Source: JBBPZA01 sp963797015
Lineage (GTDB): Bacteria; Actinomycetota; Thermoleophilia; Solirubrobacterales; Solirubrobacteraceae
Direction of reading: 5' to 3'
Assembly (NCBI GenBank): GCA_963797015.1
Contig: CAWCNV010000016.1
Location: 232,665-296,664 of the forward strand
Length of the DNA: 64,000 nucleotides
Positions 24,883 to 33,678 of this stretch are shown piece by piece; positions within the stretch are counted from its first letter, which is position 1; each line of letters opens with the position of its first letter. Below the pieces are notes generated by a model. The model did not search any database. It saw nothing but the letters and a program-made list of their open reading frames with translations, and had not been told where the DNA came from. The translations under genes and the position numbers were made by a program.

Positions 24883-25668
24883 ATGGCCGCCGCAGCCGGC
24901 GAGACAGCGCATGAGGGCAGCGAGAAGGCCGGCAATATTCGAGAGCTCTTCGCTCGTTCGCGCGGAGGCGACGCGGGCGCGCGCGAGGCGCTGGTAACCC
25001 GCTTCCTGCCGCTCGCGCGCCAGCTCGCGCGCCGCTACCAGCGCAGCAACGAGCCCTACGAGGACCTAGTCCAGGTCGCCTCGATCGGGCTCGTGAAGGC
25101 GGTCGACCGCTTCGATCCCGAGCGCGGCGTCGCGTTCTCGAGCTACGCGGTGCCGACCATCCTCGGCGAGCTCAAGCGCTACTTCCGCGACAGCGGGTGG
25201 GCGGTGCACGTGCCGCGTGGCGTGCAGGAGCGCGTGCTCAAGATCGACGAGGCGGTCTCGAGCCTCAGCGGCCGGCTCGGCCGCTCGCCGTCGGTCGCCG
25301 AGATCGCCGAGGCGATGGGGATCACGATCGAGCAGGTGCTGGAGGCGATGGATGCTTCGCACGCCTACTCCGCCGTCTCGCTGGAGGCGACGCGCGGCCC
25401 CGACGACGAGGGCGGCGAGACCCACGCCGAGGCGCTGGGCGCCGAGGAGGAGCGCTACGAGCTGATCGAGTACGGCGCCACCATCGACCGCACGCTGCGA
25501 GCGCTGCCGGAGCGCGACCGCCTCGTGCTCAGGCTTCGCTTCGTCGAGGACCTCACGCAGTCGCAGATCGCCGCCTGCATCGGCGTGTCCCAGATGCAGG
25601 TGTCGCGCATCATCCGCCGCGCGCTCTCGCGCCTGCAGACGGTGGCCGAGGCCGGCGACGAGAGCTGA
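24883..25668 (+). CDS. SigB/SigF-type RNA polymerase sigma factor
   Basis: A 261-residue group 3 sigma factor from ATG 24883, with GAGGAG 6 nt upstream. Region 2 contains YEDLVQVASIGLVKAVDRFD and FSSYAVPTILGELKRYFRD, typical of the SigB/F/G family; region 3 is ERVLKIDEAVSSLSGRLGRSP and region 4 LVLRLRFVEDLTQSQIAACIG with SQMQVSRIIRRAL. Such factors control general stress or late development and are held by RsbW-like kinases, two of which are encoded nearby (23.1 and 28.7 kb). The divergent neighbour is topoisomerase IB. Confidence 0.92.
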   Translation: MAAAAGETAHEGSEKAGNIRELFARSRGGDAGAREALVTRFLPLARQLARRYQRSNEPYEDLVQVASIGLVKAVDRFDPERGVAFSSYAVPTILGELKRYFRDSGWAVHVPRGVQERVLKIDEAVSSLSGRLGRSPSVAEIAEAMGITIEQVLEAMDASHAYSAVSLEATRGPDDEGGETHAEALGAEEERYELIEYGATIDRTLRALPERDRLVLRLRFVEDLTQSQIAACIGVSQMQVSRIIRRALSRLQTVAEAGDES

Positions 25669-25669
25669 G

Positions 25670-25703
25670 GAGCCCGCCTCGGCCCGCGTTGCGCGGGTGG
25701 CTC
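25670..25703. terminator. Hairpin between convergent sigma and BrkB-like genes
   Basis: Nested inverted repeats: GAGCC (25670-25674) with GGCTC (25699-25703), enclosing CCCGCG-ttg-CGCGGG (25683-25697). It lies between two converging stop codons and probably terminates both transcripts. Confidence 0.5.
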
Positions 25704-26670
25704 ATGCTCTCTTCGCCCCGGGTGGGTCGCGGGGCTCGAGCTGGATCTCGTGCTCGGCCGGCTCGCCGGCCTTCAGCTCGCGCTCGCGCTCGAGCTCTGC
25801 GTCGAACTCGACGCCGAACAGCAGCGCGAGGTTCGTGATCCACAGCCAGAGCAGGAAGATCACGACCCCCGCGAGGCTGCCGTAGGTCTTGTTGTAGGAG
25901 CCGAAGTTGGCGGCGTAGAAGCCGAACAGCAGCGAGGCGACGATCCATGCCATCACCGCCAGGGCGCCGCCCGGGGTGATCCAGCGGAACCGCGGCTGGC
26001 GCACGTTTGGGGCGGCGTAGTACAGGCCGGCGACCAACGACATCACTATCGCCAGCAGGACGGGCCACTTGGCGATGCCCCAGATCGTCACCGCGGTCGA
26101 GCCCAGCCCGACCGCGTCGCCGACCGCCCGCGCCAGTGGTCCGGTGACGACGATGCCGACGGCCACCAGCGCCAGCGCGACCACGCCGACCAGGGTCACC
26201 GCGAGCTGCACGGGGCGCAGCTTGTAGAACGGCCGGCCCTCGTCGCGCTCGTAGACGATGTTCGCGGCGCGGATGAAGGCGCCGACGTAACCCGAGGCCG
26301 ACCACAGCGCGCCGAGCAGGCCGAGGCCGAGCAGGGCGCCCGCGCCGCCCTTGCTCTTGACCACTCCCTCGATCGGCCCGCGGAACGTGTCGACCGCCGA
26401 CGATGGCCCGACGCGGTCGACGATGTCGAGCAGCGCGTTGGTGGTCTGCGGGTACTGGCCGAGCAGCCCGACCAGCGCCACCAGCACGATCAGCGCGGGG
26501 AACAGCGCCAGCACCGCGTAGTAGGTCAACGCCGCGGCCCAGTCGGTCAGGTTGTCGTCGCGAAACTCGCTGACGGTGCGCTTGAGCACCCTCCACCACG
26601 CGCCCGCGCCGAGCGAGGTGGGAGACGCCGGCTTGGTACTGGCCGCAGGCACTGTCGTCGATGCCGCCAT
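25702..26670 (-). CDS. YihY/BrkB family inner-membrane protein
   Basis: A 322-residue polytopic protein from ATG 26670. The family pattern is present: a cytoplasmic entry FRDDNLTDWAAALTYYAVLALFPALIVLVAL, LLGLGLLGALWSASGYVGAFIRAAN, YERDEGRPFYKLRPVQL, four or more further hydrophobic helices and the conserved ITPGGALAVMAWIVASLLFGFYAANFGSYNKTYGSLAGVV block. About six membrane segments are expected. YihY/BrkB proteins have no settled molecular function. The charged tail (ELERERELKAGEPAEHE) is cytoplasmic. Confidence 0.88.
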   Translation of the reverse strand: MAASTTVPAASTKPASPTSLGAGAWWRVLKRTVSEFRDDNLTDWAAALTYYAVLALFPALIVLVALVGLLGQYPQTTNALLDIVDRVGPSSAVDTFRGPIEGVVKSKGGAGALLGLGLLGALWSASGYVGAFIRAANIVYERDEGRPFYKLRPVQLAVTLVGVVALALVAVGIVVTGPLARAVGDAVGLGSTAVTIWGIAKWPVLLAIVMSLVAGLYYAAPNVRQPRFRWITPGGALAVMAWIVASLLFGFYAANFGSYNKTYGSLAGVVIFLLWLWITNLALLFGVEFDAELERERELKAGEPAEHEIQLEPRDPPGAKRA

Positions 26671-26780
26671 GCTCCCCGGTTTCCCCGAGGAGCACGACGG
26701 CAACCCCTATCCCGCGCCGGCGGCCTGAGGCTGCGGCGCTCCCGCGGGCCTTGCGGTCACGCGCCCGCGGTCTCGGGCTC

Positions 26781-27431
26781 CTACGCTCCCGCCTGCTGCG
26801 CCCCCGCCCGCGCGGCCTCGGCCTGGGCGAGCTGGCCGTTGACGTGGTCCCAGTCGATGTTGCGGAAGAAGGCCTCGACATACTGCCCGCGGCCGTCCGG
26901 CGTCGCGCCGAAGTCGCGCACGTACGCGTGCTCGTAGACGTCCAGCGCCAGGATCGGCGTCATGTTGTAGACGGCCCACAGGTTCTGGGTGTCCATGATG
27001 TAGTTGAACACCGAGCCGTCGTTGAGGTCGTAGCCGACCATCACCCAGCCGCGGGCGGCCTTGGCCGCCTTGCGCACGGCGTCCTTCCAGCCCGCCAGAC
27101 CGCCGGGCTTGAACTCGTTCTCGAGCAGGTCGGCAAAACGCCCGCTGGGCTCGCCGCCGTCGCCGCCGAGGTGGCCGAAGTAGAGGTCGTGGTTCTTGAA
27201 GCCCAGCAGCGCGAAGGTGTAGTCAACCGACACCGAGCGCAGTTGCGAGTAGACCTGGTTGCCCTCGATCTCGGCGTAGTCGAACTCGTTGAGCAGCTTG
27301 CGGCACTCGTTGGTCTTCTTGCAGTAGCCCTCGTAGAGCTTGTAGTGGTCGTCCATGGTCTGCCGCGAGATGCCGTCGAGGTCCTTCTCGAAGGCGGCGA
27401 ACTTGCGCGGCGTGATCTCGTCCCAGGGCAT
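26781..27431 (-). CDS. Superoxide dismutase, Fe/Mn family
   Basis: A 216-residue protein with Fe/Mn-SOD metal ligands in order: His29 (DDHYKLYEGY), His81 (FKNHDLYFGH), Asp164 and His168 (ALDVYEHAYV). The helical N-domain and alpha/beta C-domain have normal lengths. DVYEHAYV in place of DVWEHAYY and the LGGDGG loop place it in a divergent actinobacterial branch. No export signal is seen, so it should detoxify superoxide in the cytosol. An AT-richer 130-bp gap separates it from the divergent baeRF gene. Confidence 0.85.
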   Translation of the reverse strand: MPWDEITPRKFAAFEKDLDGISRQTMDDHYKLYEGYCKKTNECRKLLNEFDYAEIEGNQVYSQLRSVSVDYTFALLGFKNHDLYFGHLGGDGGEPSGRFADLLENEFKPGGLAGWKDAVRKAAKAARGWVMVGYDLNDGSVFNYIMDTQNLWAVYNMTPILALDVYEHAYVRDFGATPDGRGQYVEAFFRNIDWDHVNGQLAQAEAARAGAQQAGA

Positions 27432-27562
27432 TGGGCTCCTTTCCTCGGTGATCGACGGCTCTAGGCGACCATATCCGCTCGTGGCCGGCGCAAACCCACG
27501 GCCCGGCTCGCTTGTGAGGCATGATGCGGTGAGCCCGGTCCGTGCCGGGTAGGACCACGACC

Positions 27563-28708
27563 ATGCAGACCAACGAGATCACGCCCGAGCGCCTGCGGCG
27601 GCTCGCGGCTCTGAAGCCCGCTGAGGGCCGCGTCCTGAGCATCTACGTCAACCTCGATCCGACCGAGTTCGCCACTCCTCAGGCGCGCGCGACGCAGATC
27701 ACCTCGCTGCTCGACGAGGCCGACAGGAAAGCCCGGCACGAGGATGGTCTGAGCCACCGCGAGGAGGTCGCGCTGCGCGCGGACCTGGAGCAGCTACGCG
27801 ACTTCCTGCGCAACGGCGGCTTCTCGGCGCGGGGCGCGCACGCCCTGGCGGTCTTCTGCTGCGGACCGGCCGAGCTGTTCGAGGCGTTGAAGCTGCCGCG
27901 ACCCGTCCCCGGCACCGTGGTGATCGACGATTCGCCGTGGGTCGAGCCGCTCGTGCAGCTCGGACCCGGCGGGAGCTGGGCCGTGCTGCTGGTCAGCCGC
28001 AAGCTCGGGCGCATCCTGCGCGGCTCGCCCGATCGGCTCGAGGAGGTCGAGGCCCGCAGGGACGACGTCCACGGGCAGCACGACCAGGGCGGCTGGTCGC
28101 AGGCGAACTACCAGCGCAGCGTCGAGAAGGAGGTCGCCGACCACGTCAAGGAGGTGGCCGAGGAGCTGTTCGACAACTTCAGGCGCAACCCGTTCGAGCG
28201 CCTGCTGGTCGGCGCGCCCGAGGAGCTGGCCGGCGACGTCGAGGCGGCATTGCACCCGTACCTGCGCGAGCGGCTCGCCGGGCGCATCCACGTCGACGTC
28301 GAGGCGGCCTCGCCCGAGGAAGTGCGCGTCGCGGCGCAACCGCTCTTCGAGGAGGACGAGAGCAGGCGCGAGCGCGCAGCGCTCGACCGCCTCGAGGAAC
28401 GGCTGGGAGCCGGTGGACGCGCGGCCGCCGGTCTCGGCGACGTGCTCGGCGCGCTGAACGAGCGGCGCGTAGAGACGCTGCTGCTGGCCGACGGCTTCAC
28501 CGCCGCGGGCGTCGTGTGCCCCGCCGACGGCTGGCTGGGAGTGGGGGAGCGGCGTTGCCCGCTCGACGGCACGGCCGTGCAGCAGCGCGACGACATCGTG
28601 GAGAGCGCGGTCGAGGCGGCGCTCGCGCAGTCGGCGGACGTGCTCATGGTGCGCCACAACGACGACCTCGACCGCCGTAAGGGGATCGCCGCGCTGCTGA
28701 GGTTCTGA
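27563..28708 (+). CDS. baeRF/VLRF1-type release-factor-like protein (Vms1/ANKZF1 clan)
   Basis: A 381-residue protein from ATG 27563 (AGGA 8 nt upstream). Its three parts match the bacterial archaeo-eukaryotic release-factor families: an N-terminal domain (VLSIYVNLDPTEF), a central RNase-H-like domain (WAVLLVSRKLGRIL) holding the loop HDQGGWSQANYQRSVEKEV at ~174-192, and a C-terminal L30e-like domain (GALNERRVETLLLADGF; VLMVRHNDDLDRRKGIAALLRF). The GGQ of true release factors is GGW here with a Gln two residues on (GGWSQ), as in baeRF/VLRF relatives. These proteins act on ribosome-bound peptidyl-tRNA in rescue or quality control; direct activity here is inferred. Confidence 0.75.
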   Translation: MQTNEITPERLRRLAALKPAEGRVLSIYVNLDPTEFATPQARATQITSLLDEADRKARHEDGLSHREEVALRADLEQLRDFLRNGGFSARGAHALAVFCCGPAELFEALKLPRPVPGTVVIDDSPWVEPLVQLGPGGSWAVLLVSRKLGRILRGSPDRLEEVEARRDDVHGQHDQGGWSQANYQRSVEKEVADHVKEVAEELFDNFRRNPFERLLVGAPEELAGDVEAALHPYLRERLAGRIHVDVEAASPEEVRVAAQPLFEEDESRRERAALDRLEERLGAGGRAAAGLGDVLGALNERRVETLLLADGFTAAGVVCPADGWLGVGERRCPLDGTAVQQRDDIVESAVEAALAQSADVLMVRHNDDLDRRKGIAALLRF

Positions 28709-28722
28709 GCGCCGCCGGCGGC

Positions 28723-29544
28723 TCAGTTGCCGTCGTTGAGGCCCAGCACCAGGAACTCCCCGTCGTCGCGCTCGATCGCGACGTGATCGGAGAGCTGGTC
28801 GAGCAGGCGACCGACACCGGGCAGGTCGGCGTCGGAGCGCAGGCGCTCGCCGCCACCGTCCACGAGCGGCCCGACGCGCGCCTCGAGCGAGCGGCTCCCG
28901 TCCGAGAAGGTCACGCGCAGGTCGCCGTCGCGCAGGTAGGCGGGAGCGTGGGCCGACACCGCGTCGCTCACCAGCTGGGCGTCGGAGAGGCGGTCGATCG
29001 AGAAGCCGGCCCGCGCCGCCAGCATGGCCACGATGCGACCGAGGACCGGTCCCACCAGCTCGCCCTGACGCAGCGAGACCACCAGTCCCGACTCGGGGGC
29101 GTCGGGCTCGGTGGCCGTGCCCTGCTCGGGCACGGCCTCGAGGTCGTGGTCGGCCGTGAAGGTCATCCTCACCTCGGTGCCGGCGCCCACCCCGCCGCCG
29201 AACTCGACGCGCTCGGTCAGCGCCTGGATCAGCGACAGCCCCACGCCCTGCACGGTCTGGTCGGGGGGCGACGGCGTCGGGCGGATGCCCGTGCCGCAGT
29301 CGCGCACGATCACCGACAGCTCGCGGCCCTCCGCGCGCGCGCCGACGTGGAGAGGGCCCTCTCCGGCGCCGTACGCGTGCACGACGACGTTGTTGCACGC
29401 CTCGCTGACCGCGGTCTTCACGTCGGCCAGCAGCGGCTCGCCGATCCCCACCGCGTCGCCGAGGCCGCCGAAGGCCTGGCGAACCAGCGCGACGTTCTCC
29501 GCGCGTGATGGCATCGCCAGCCAGATGTCGCTTTCAGTGCTCAT
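28723..29544 (-). CDS. RsbW-like ATPase with a degenerate second GHKL-like domain
   Basis: A 273-residue protein started at ATG 29544. Residues ~1-135 are a HATPase anti-sigma kinase domain: N-box LLADVKTAVSEACNNVVVHAYG, G1 VRDCGTGIRP, G2 TVQGVGLSLIQALTERVEF. Residues ~150-270 look like a second, decayed copy: LSDAQLVSDAVSAHAPAY corresponds to the N-box but lacks the Asn, and LPGVGRLLDQLSDHVAIERDD mimics the G2 region. Tandem active/inactive RsbW-like domains may allow an internal pseudo-dimer. It could control the SigB/F-type factor at 24.9 kb. Convergent with the baeRF gene; divergent from ligD. Confidence 0.75.
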   Translation of the reverse strand: MSTESDIWLAMPSRAENVALVRQAFGGLGDAVGIGEPLLADVKTAVSEACNNVVVHAYGAGEGPLHVGARAEGRELSVIVRDCGTGIRPTPSPPDQTVQGVGLSLIQALTERVEFGGGVGAGTEVRMTFTADHDLEAVPEQGTATEPDAPESGLVVSLRQGELVGPVLGRIVAMLAARAGFSIDRLSDAQLVSDAVSAHAPAYLRDGDLRVTFSDGSRSLEARVGPLVDGGGERLRSDADLPGVGRLLDQLSDHVAIERDDGEFLVLGLNDGN

Positions 29545-29628
29545 GGCGTCCGGCCCCCCGGCGCCGTCGACGAGTGTGAGATGCGATGGAGGGGCCACTT
29601 ACTCTGCATATCGTCCAGGAAGGGAATC

Positions 29629-32091
29629 ATGAAACGTACTTCGGGTGAACGCCAGGCGCGTCTGGACCCTTATCGGGCGAAGCGGGACTTCGAGCGAACC
29701 GCGGAGCCCGAGGGGGCCGAACGCGCTCAGGGCGGCGCCGGTCGCTTCGTCGTCCAGGAGCACCATGCGCGCAGTCTGCACTGGGACCTGAGGCTCGAGC
29801 GCGACGGGGTGCTGATGTCCTGGGCGGTGCCGAAGGGCATCCCTTCTGACCCGCGCAAGAACGCGCTTGCCGTCCGCACCGAGGACCACCCGCTCGAGTA
29901 CCTGGAGTTCGCCGGCGAGATCCCGCGCGGCGAGTACGGAGCCGGCAGCATGCGGATCTGGGACCGCGGCACCTACGTGCCGGAGAAGTTCCGCGAGGAC
30001 GAGGTGATCGCCACCTTCCAGGGAGAGCGCGTGCGGGGTCGATATGCCTTGTTTCGCACGGAGGGCAAGAACTGGATGCTCCACCGCATGGATCCGCCCG
30101 CCGATCCGGCGGCGCAGGACATGCCTCAGGCGATCGAGCCGATGCTCGCCCGGCTGGCGAAGCTGCCGCGTGACGAGCGGCGCTGGGCCTTCGAGGTGAA
30201 GTGGGACGGGGTCCGGGCGATCGCCTACGTGGAGAGCGGGCGCGTGCGCATGCAGAGCCGCAACGGCCGCGACATCACCCCTCGCTATCCCGAGGTCGCT
30301 CCGCTGGGCCGGGCGCTCGGCGCGCGACCGGCGATCCTCGACGGCGAGGTCGTCGCCTTCGACGAAAGCGGGCGACCGGACTTCGGGCGGCTGCAGTCGC
30401 GCATGCACCTGGCCTCCGATCCAGCGGTGCGGCGGCGGATGCGCGACACGCCGGTCGTCTACGTGATCTTCGACCTGCTGTGGCTGGACGGCCGGTCGCT
30501 GATGGGCCTGTCCTACGCCGAGCGCCGCGCCGCGCTGGAGGCGCTCGCGCTGCGCGGCGCGGCCTGGCAGGTCCCGGCCGCCCAGCTCGGCGACGGCGCC
30601 GCGCTGCTACGCGCGAGCCGCTCGCTCGGCCTCGAGGGCGTCGTGGCCAAGCGCCGCGACAGCGCCTACGAGCCGGGGCGGCGGTCGGCGTGCTGGCTGA
30701 AGGTCAAGAACGTGCACCGCCAGGACTTCGTGATCGGCGGCTGGCTGCCGGGGGAGGGCGGCCGGTCGGGGCGGGTCGGCGCGCTGCTCGTGGGCTACCA
30801 CGACGACCAGGGCGCGCTGCGCTACGCCGGGCGCGTCGGAACCGGCTTCACCGAGGCCGAGCTCGAGCGCGTGCGCAAGCTGCTCGACCCGCTGGCGGCC
30901 GGCGAATCGCCGTTCGAGGGCCGCCAGCCCCCCAAGGCGTCGCGCTTCGTGCGCCCCGAGCTCGTGGCCGAGGTCGAGTTCCGCGAGTGGACCCACACCG
31001 GGACGCTGCGCGCTCCGTCCTACAAGGGCCTGCGCGAGGACGCCGAACCGCGCGACGTCGTACGCGAGGAGCTGGACGCGCCGCCCGCGGCCGAGGAGGT
31101 CGCCGGCAACCGGGGCGGCAAGCTCGCCGACGACGCGGCCGAAGCGATCCGCCGCGCGGCACGCGCGCGCAAGCGCGGGGCCGAGCGGGTCGAGGTCGAG
31201 CTCGAGGGCCGCAAGTTGAGCCTCTCCAATCTCGACAAGGTGCTCTACCCGCAGACCGGCTTCACCAAGGGCGACGTGATCGACTACTACGCGCGCATCG
31301 CGCCGGTCGTGCTGCCGCACCTGCGCGACCGGCCGCTGACCCTCAAGCGCTACCCGAACGGGGTCGAGGAGCCCTACTTCTACGAGAAGCAGTGCCCGTC
31401 GCACCGTCCGGGCTGGATCCGCACCGAGTCGATCGTGGCCCGCAGCGAGGGCAAGACGATCGACTTCTGCATCGTCGACGACCTGCCCACGCTGGTGTGG
31501 CTGGCGAACCTCGCCGACCTCGAGCTTCACCCCTCGCTGTCCAAGGCGCGCCCGATCGAGCGGCCCACGGTGATGGCCTTCGACCTCGACCCCGGCCCGC
31601 CGGCGGGGATCCTCGAGTGCTGCCGGGTGGCGCTGTGGGTCCGCGAGGCGTTCGACGCGCTCGGGCTGCGGTGCTTCGTCAAGACCTCGGGCTCCAAGGG
31701 GCTGCAGGTCTACGTTCCGCTCAATACGCCCGACGTCACCTACGCCCGGACCAAGCCGATGGCGCGGGCGTTCGCGGAGCTGCTCGAGAAGCAGCACCCC
31801 GAGCTGGTCGTCTCGCGCATGACCAAGGCGCTACGCAAGGACAAGGTGCTGGTCGACTGGAGCCAGAACGACGAGCACAAGACGACGGTCGGCGTGTGGT
31901 CGCTGCGCGGACGCGAGCGGCCCACGGTCTCCGCGCCGGTCGCATGGGACGAGATCGAGCGCGCGCTGTCGCGCGAGGACGCCGAGAGCCTCGTCTTCGA
32001 AGCACCCGCGGCGCTGGAGCGGGCGGCCGAGGGCGATCTGTTCGCGCCCGTGGTCGAGCTGCGCCAGCGGTTGCCGGAGCTTGGCGGTTAG
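29629..32091 (+). CDS. ligD: Multifunctional ATP-dependent DNA ligase D (PE-LIG-POL)
   Basis: An 820-residue LigD from ATG 29629. Order of domains: 3'-phosphoesterase (~35-150; HHARSLHWDLRLERDG with His46, His51 and Asp53), ligase (~165-470; EVKWDG with adenylated Lys191, then DGEVVAFD and the EGVVAKRRDS motif), and archaeo-eukaryotic-type primase/polymerase (~530-815; NLDKVLYP, catalytic DLDPGPP ~654, KTSGSKGLQVYVPL). LigD heals double-strand breaks together with Ku in non-homologous end joining. No Ku gene lies in the window. The PE-LIG-POL order is that of Pseudomonas-type LigD; mycobacterial LigD has POL first. Divergent from the RsbW-like gene, and followed 23 bases later by an SDR gene. 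Confidence 0.95.
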   Translation: MKRTSGERQARLDPYRAKRDFERTAEPEGAERAQGGAGRFVVQEHHARSLHWDLRLERDGVLMSWAVPKGIPSDPRKNALAVRTEDHPLEYLEFAGEIPRGEYGAGSMRIWDRGTYVPEKFREDEVIATFQGERVRGRYALFRTEGKNWMLHRMDPPADPAAQDMPQAIEPMLARLAKLPRDERRWAFEVKWDGVRAIAYVESGRVRMQSRNGRDITPRYPEVAPLGRALGARPAILDGEVVAFDESGRPDFGRLQSRMHLASDPAVRRRMRDTPVVYVIFDLLWLDGRSLMGLSYAERRAALEALALRGAAWQVPAAQLGDGAALLRASRSLGLEGVVAKRRDSAYEPGRRSACWLKVKNVHRQDFVIGGWLPGEGGRSGRVGALLVGYHDDQGALRYAGRVGTGFTEAELERVRKLLDPLAAGESPFEGRQPPKASRFVRPELVAEVEFREWTHTGTLRAPSYKGLREDAEPRDVVREELDAPPAAEEVAGNRGGKLADDAAEAIRRAARARKRGAERVEVELEGRKLSLSNLDKVLYPQTGFTKGDVIDYYARIAPVVLPHLRDRPLTLKRYPNGVEEPYFYEKQCPSHRPGWIRTESIVARSEGKTIDFCIVDDLPTLVWLANLADLELHPSLSKARPIERPTVMAFDLDPGPPAGILECCRVALWVREAFDALGLRCFVKTSGSKGLQVYVPLNTPDVTYARTKPMARAFAELLEKQHPELVVSRMTKALRKDKVLVDWSQNDEHKTTVGVWSLRGRERPTVSAPVAWDEIERALSREDAESLVFEAPAALERAAEGDLFAPVVELRQRLPELGG

Positions 32092-32114
32092 GCAGGCGGG
32101 GTAGGGATCGGCCC

Positions 32115-32882
32115 GTGGCGGCTCCGCGGGCGGTCATCACGGGCGGCGACTCGGGCATCGGCCGGGCCACCGCGGTCGTGCTCGCCGAGCGCGGCTGGGA
32201 CGTCGGCATCAGCTACCACACGGACGAGCGCGGAGCGGCCGAGGTGGCCGACGAGGTGCGCGGCCTGGGCCGGAGCGTCGAGGTGCGTCAGGTCGACCTC
32301 TCCGAGCCGCAGGCCGGCGCCGCCGTGGTCGGCGCCTTGGCCGACGCGCTGGGAGGCATCGAGGCGCTCGTCAACAATGCCGGGACGGGGACGACCACGC
32401 CGTTCCTGGAGCTCGACTTCGAGGAGTGGCGGCGCGTGCTCGCGGTCGACCTCGACGCCGCCTTCGTGTGCGCGCAAGAAGCAGCTCGCCGGATGGTGGC
32501 CGCCGGCGCCGGCGGCCGGATCGTGAACGTCACCTCGGTCCACGAGCACGTGCCGCTACGGGGCGCGGGGCCCTACTGCGCGGCCAAGGGCGGTCTCGGC
32601 CTCCTGAGCAAGGTGATGGCGCTCGAGCTCGCCGAGCACGGAATCCTCGTCAACTCGATCGCCCCCGGGCAGATCGCGACGCCGATGACCGGCGCCCACG
32701 ATCAGAACCCGCACACGATCGAGCGGCCCGCGATCCCGCTGCGCCGCCCCGGCCACGCGCGCGAGGTCGCCCACGCGATCGCGCACCTGTGCTCCGAGGA
32801 GGCCAGCTACACCACAGGGGCCTCGCTGGTCGTCGACGGCGGGTTGCTCCTGATGGCGGCGGTCTACAACCAGGACACGTGA
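32115..32882 (+). CDS. SDR family oxidoreductase
   Basis: A 255-residue classical short-chain dehydrogenase started at GTG 32115. The cofactor motif TGGDSGIG is at ~9-16, NNAG at ~88, and the catalytic Ser/Tyr/Lys is set out as NVTSVHEH ... YCAAKGG. The PG motif IAPGQIATPM follows, and the C-terminus has the usual SYTTGASLVVDGG. The ISYHTDERGA patch after the first strand suggests NADP preference. Closest to glucose-dehydrogenase-like or 3-oxoacyl-ACP-reductase-like SDRs; the substrate is unknown. Probably cotranscribed with ligD. Confidence 0.88.
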   Translation: MAAPRAVITGGDSGIGRATAVVLAERGWDVGISYHTDERGAAEVADEVRGLGRSVEVRQVDLSEPQAGAAVVGALADALGGIEALVNNAGTGTTTPFLELDFEEWRRVLAVDLDAAFVCAQEAARRMVAAGAGGRIVNVTSVHEHVPLRGAGPYCAAKGGLGLLSKVMALELAEHGILVNSIAPGQIATPMTGAHDQNPHTIERPAIPLRRPGHAREVAHAIAHLCSEEASYTTGASLVVDGGLLLMAAVYNQDT

Positions 32883-32908
32883 ACGGGCTTCGCCTGGGCC
32901 CCCGGCGC

Positions 32909-33652
32909 TCAGGGCATCCATGCGGCGATCGCCGCGCCGTACTCCCGCCCCGCGCCTGCCACCAGGTCGTTGTGGCCCAGACCGGTGAAGACGCGCATGT
33001 CCTTCGGTTCCGGCGCGGCGTCGAACAGCGCCCGTCCGTGGGCCAGCGGCACGATCTCGTCGCGGTCGCCGTGGACGACGAGCAGCGGGCACGTGAGCCG
33101 GCCGATGCGCTCGAGGCTCGGATAGGCGTCGGGAACGACGCGCCCGGGGATGACGGGGTAGTGCGCGCGGGCCATGGCGCGGATGCTCGTGAACGTGGAC
33201 TGGAGCACCAGGCCGGCGGGCGGAGCCTCGAGCGCCAGCGCGAGTGCCACGGCGCCGCCGAGCGACTCACCGAGGTAGATCACGCGAGCCGGGTCGACGC
33301 CCGACCGCGCCAGCAGCGCCGCCCGCGCGGCGCGCGCGTCGCGATAGGTGCCCTCCTCCGACGGCCGGCCCGTGCTGGTCCCGTAACCGCGGTAGTCGAA
33401 GAGAAGGACGTCCAGCCCGGCGTCGCACAGCAACCGCGCGTGCAGCACGCGATCTGAGATGTTGCCCGCGTTCCCGTGGCAGAGGAGAACATGGCCGACG
33501 GGGTCCCGCCGCGCAGCGATCCACCACGCCCCCAGCCGCTCTCCGTCCTCGGTATCGACCGCCACGTCGTCGAAGCGCAGCCCGGCCCGGTCGGGCGTCT
33601 CGACGATCGAGCGCGAGGGGAAGTACAGCATCATGTTGAGGAGCGGGCGCAC
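32909..33652 (-). CDS. Alpha/beta hydrolase, Bem46/ABHD13-like
   Basis: A 247-residue hydrolase; GTG 33652 was chosen because it begins the family-typical hydrophobic start LLNMMLYFPSR, which may be a membrane anchor. HGNAGNISDR is the oxyanion loop, FDYRGYGTSTG follows, and the nucleophile Ser lies in YLGESLGG. HGDRDEIVP and LGHNDLV give the Asp and His. The family includes membrane-tethered esterases/peptidases of unknown natural substrate. Confidence 0.85.
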   Translation of the reverse strand: MRPLLNMMLYFPSRSIVETPDRAGLRFDDVAVDTEDGERLGAWWIAARRDPVGHVLLCHGNAGNISDRVLHARLLCDAGLDVLLFDYRGYGTSTGRPSEEGTYRDARAARAALLARSGVDPARVIYLGESLGGAVALALALEAPPAGLVLQSTFTSIRAMARAHYPVIPGRVVPDAYPSLERIGRLTCPLLVVHGDRDEIVPLAHGRALFDAAPEPKDMRVFTGLGHNDLVAGAGREYGAAIAAWMP

Positions 33653-33678
33653 GGCCCGACATCCTCGCGCGCCGGTGC

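Noticed and set aside
29629..32091. A Ku gene partner for LigD
   Set aside because: Searched flanks by eye; no Ku-like protein is encoded in this window, so it must lie elsewhere if present.
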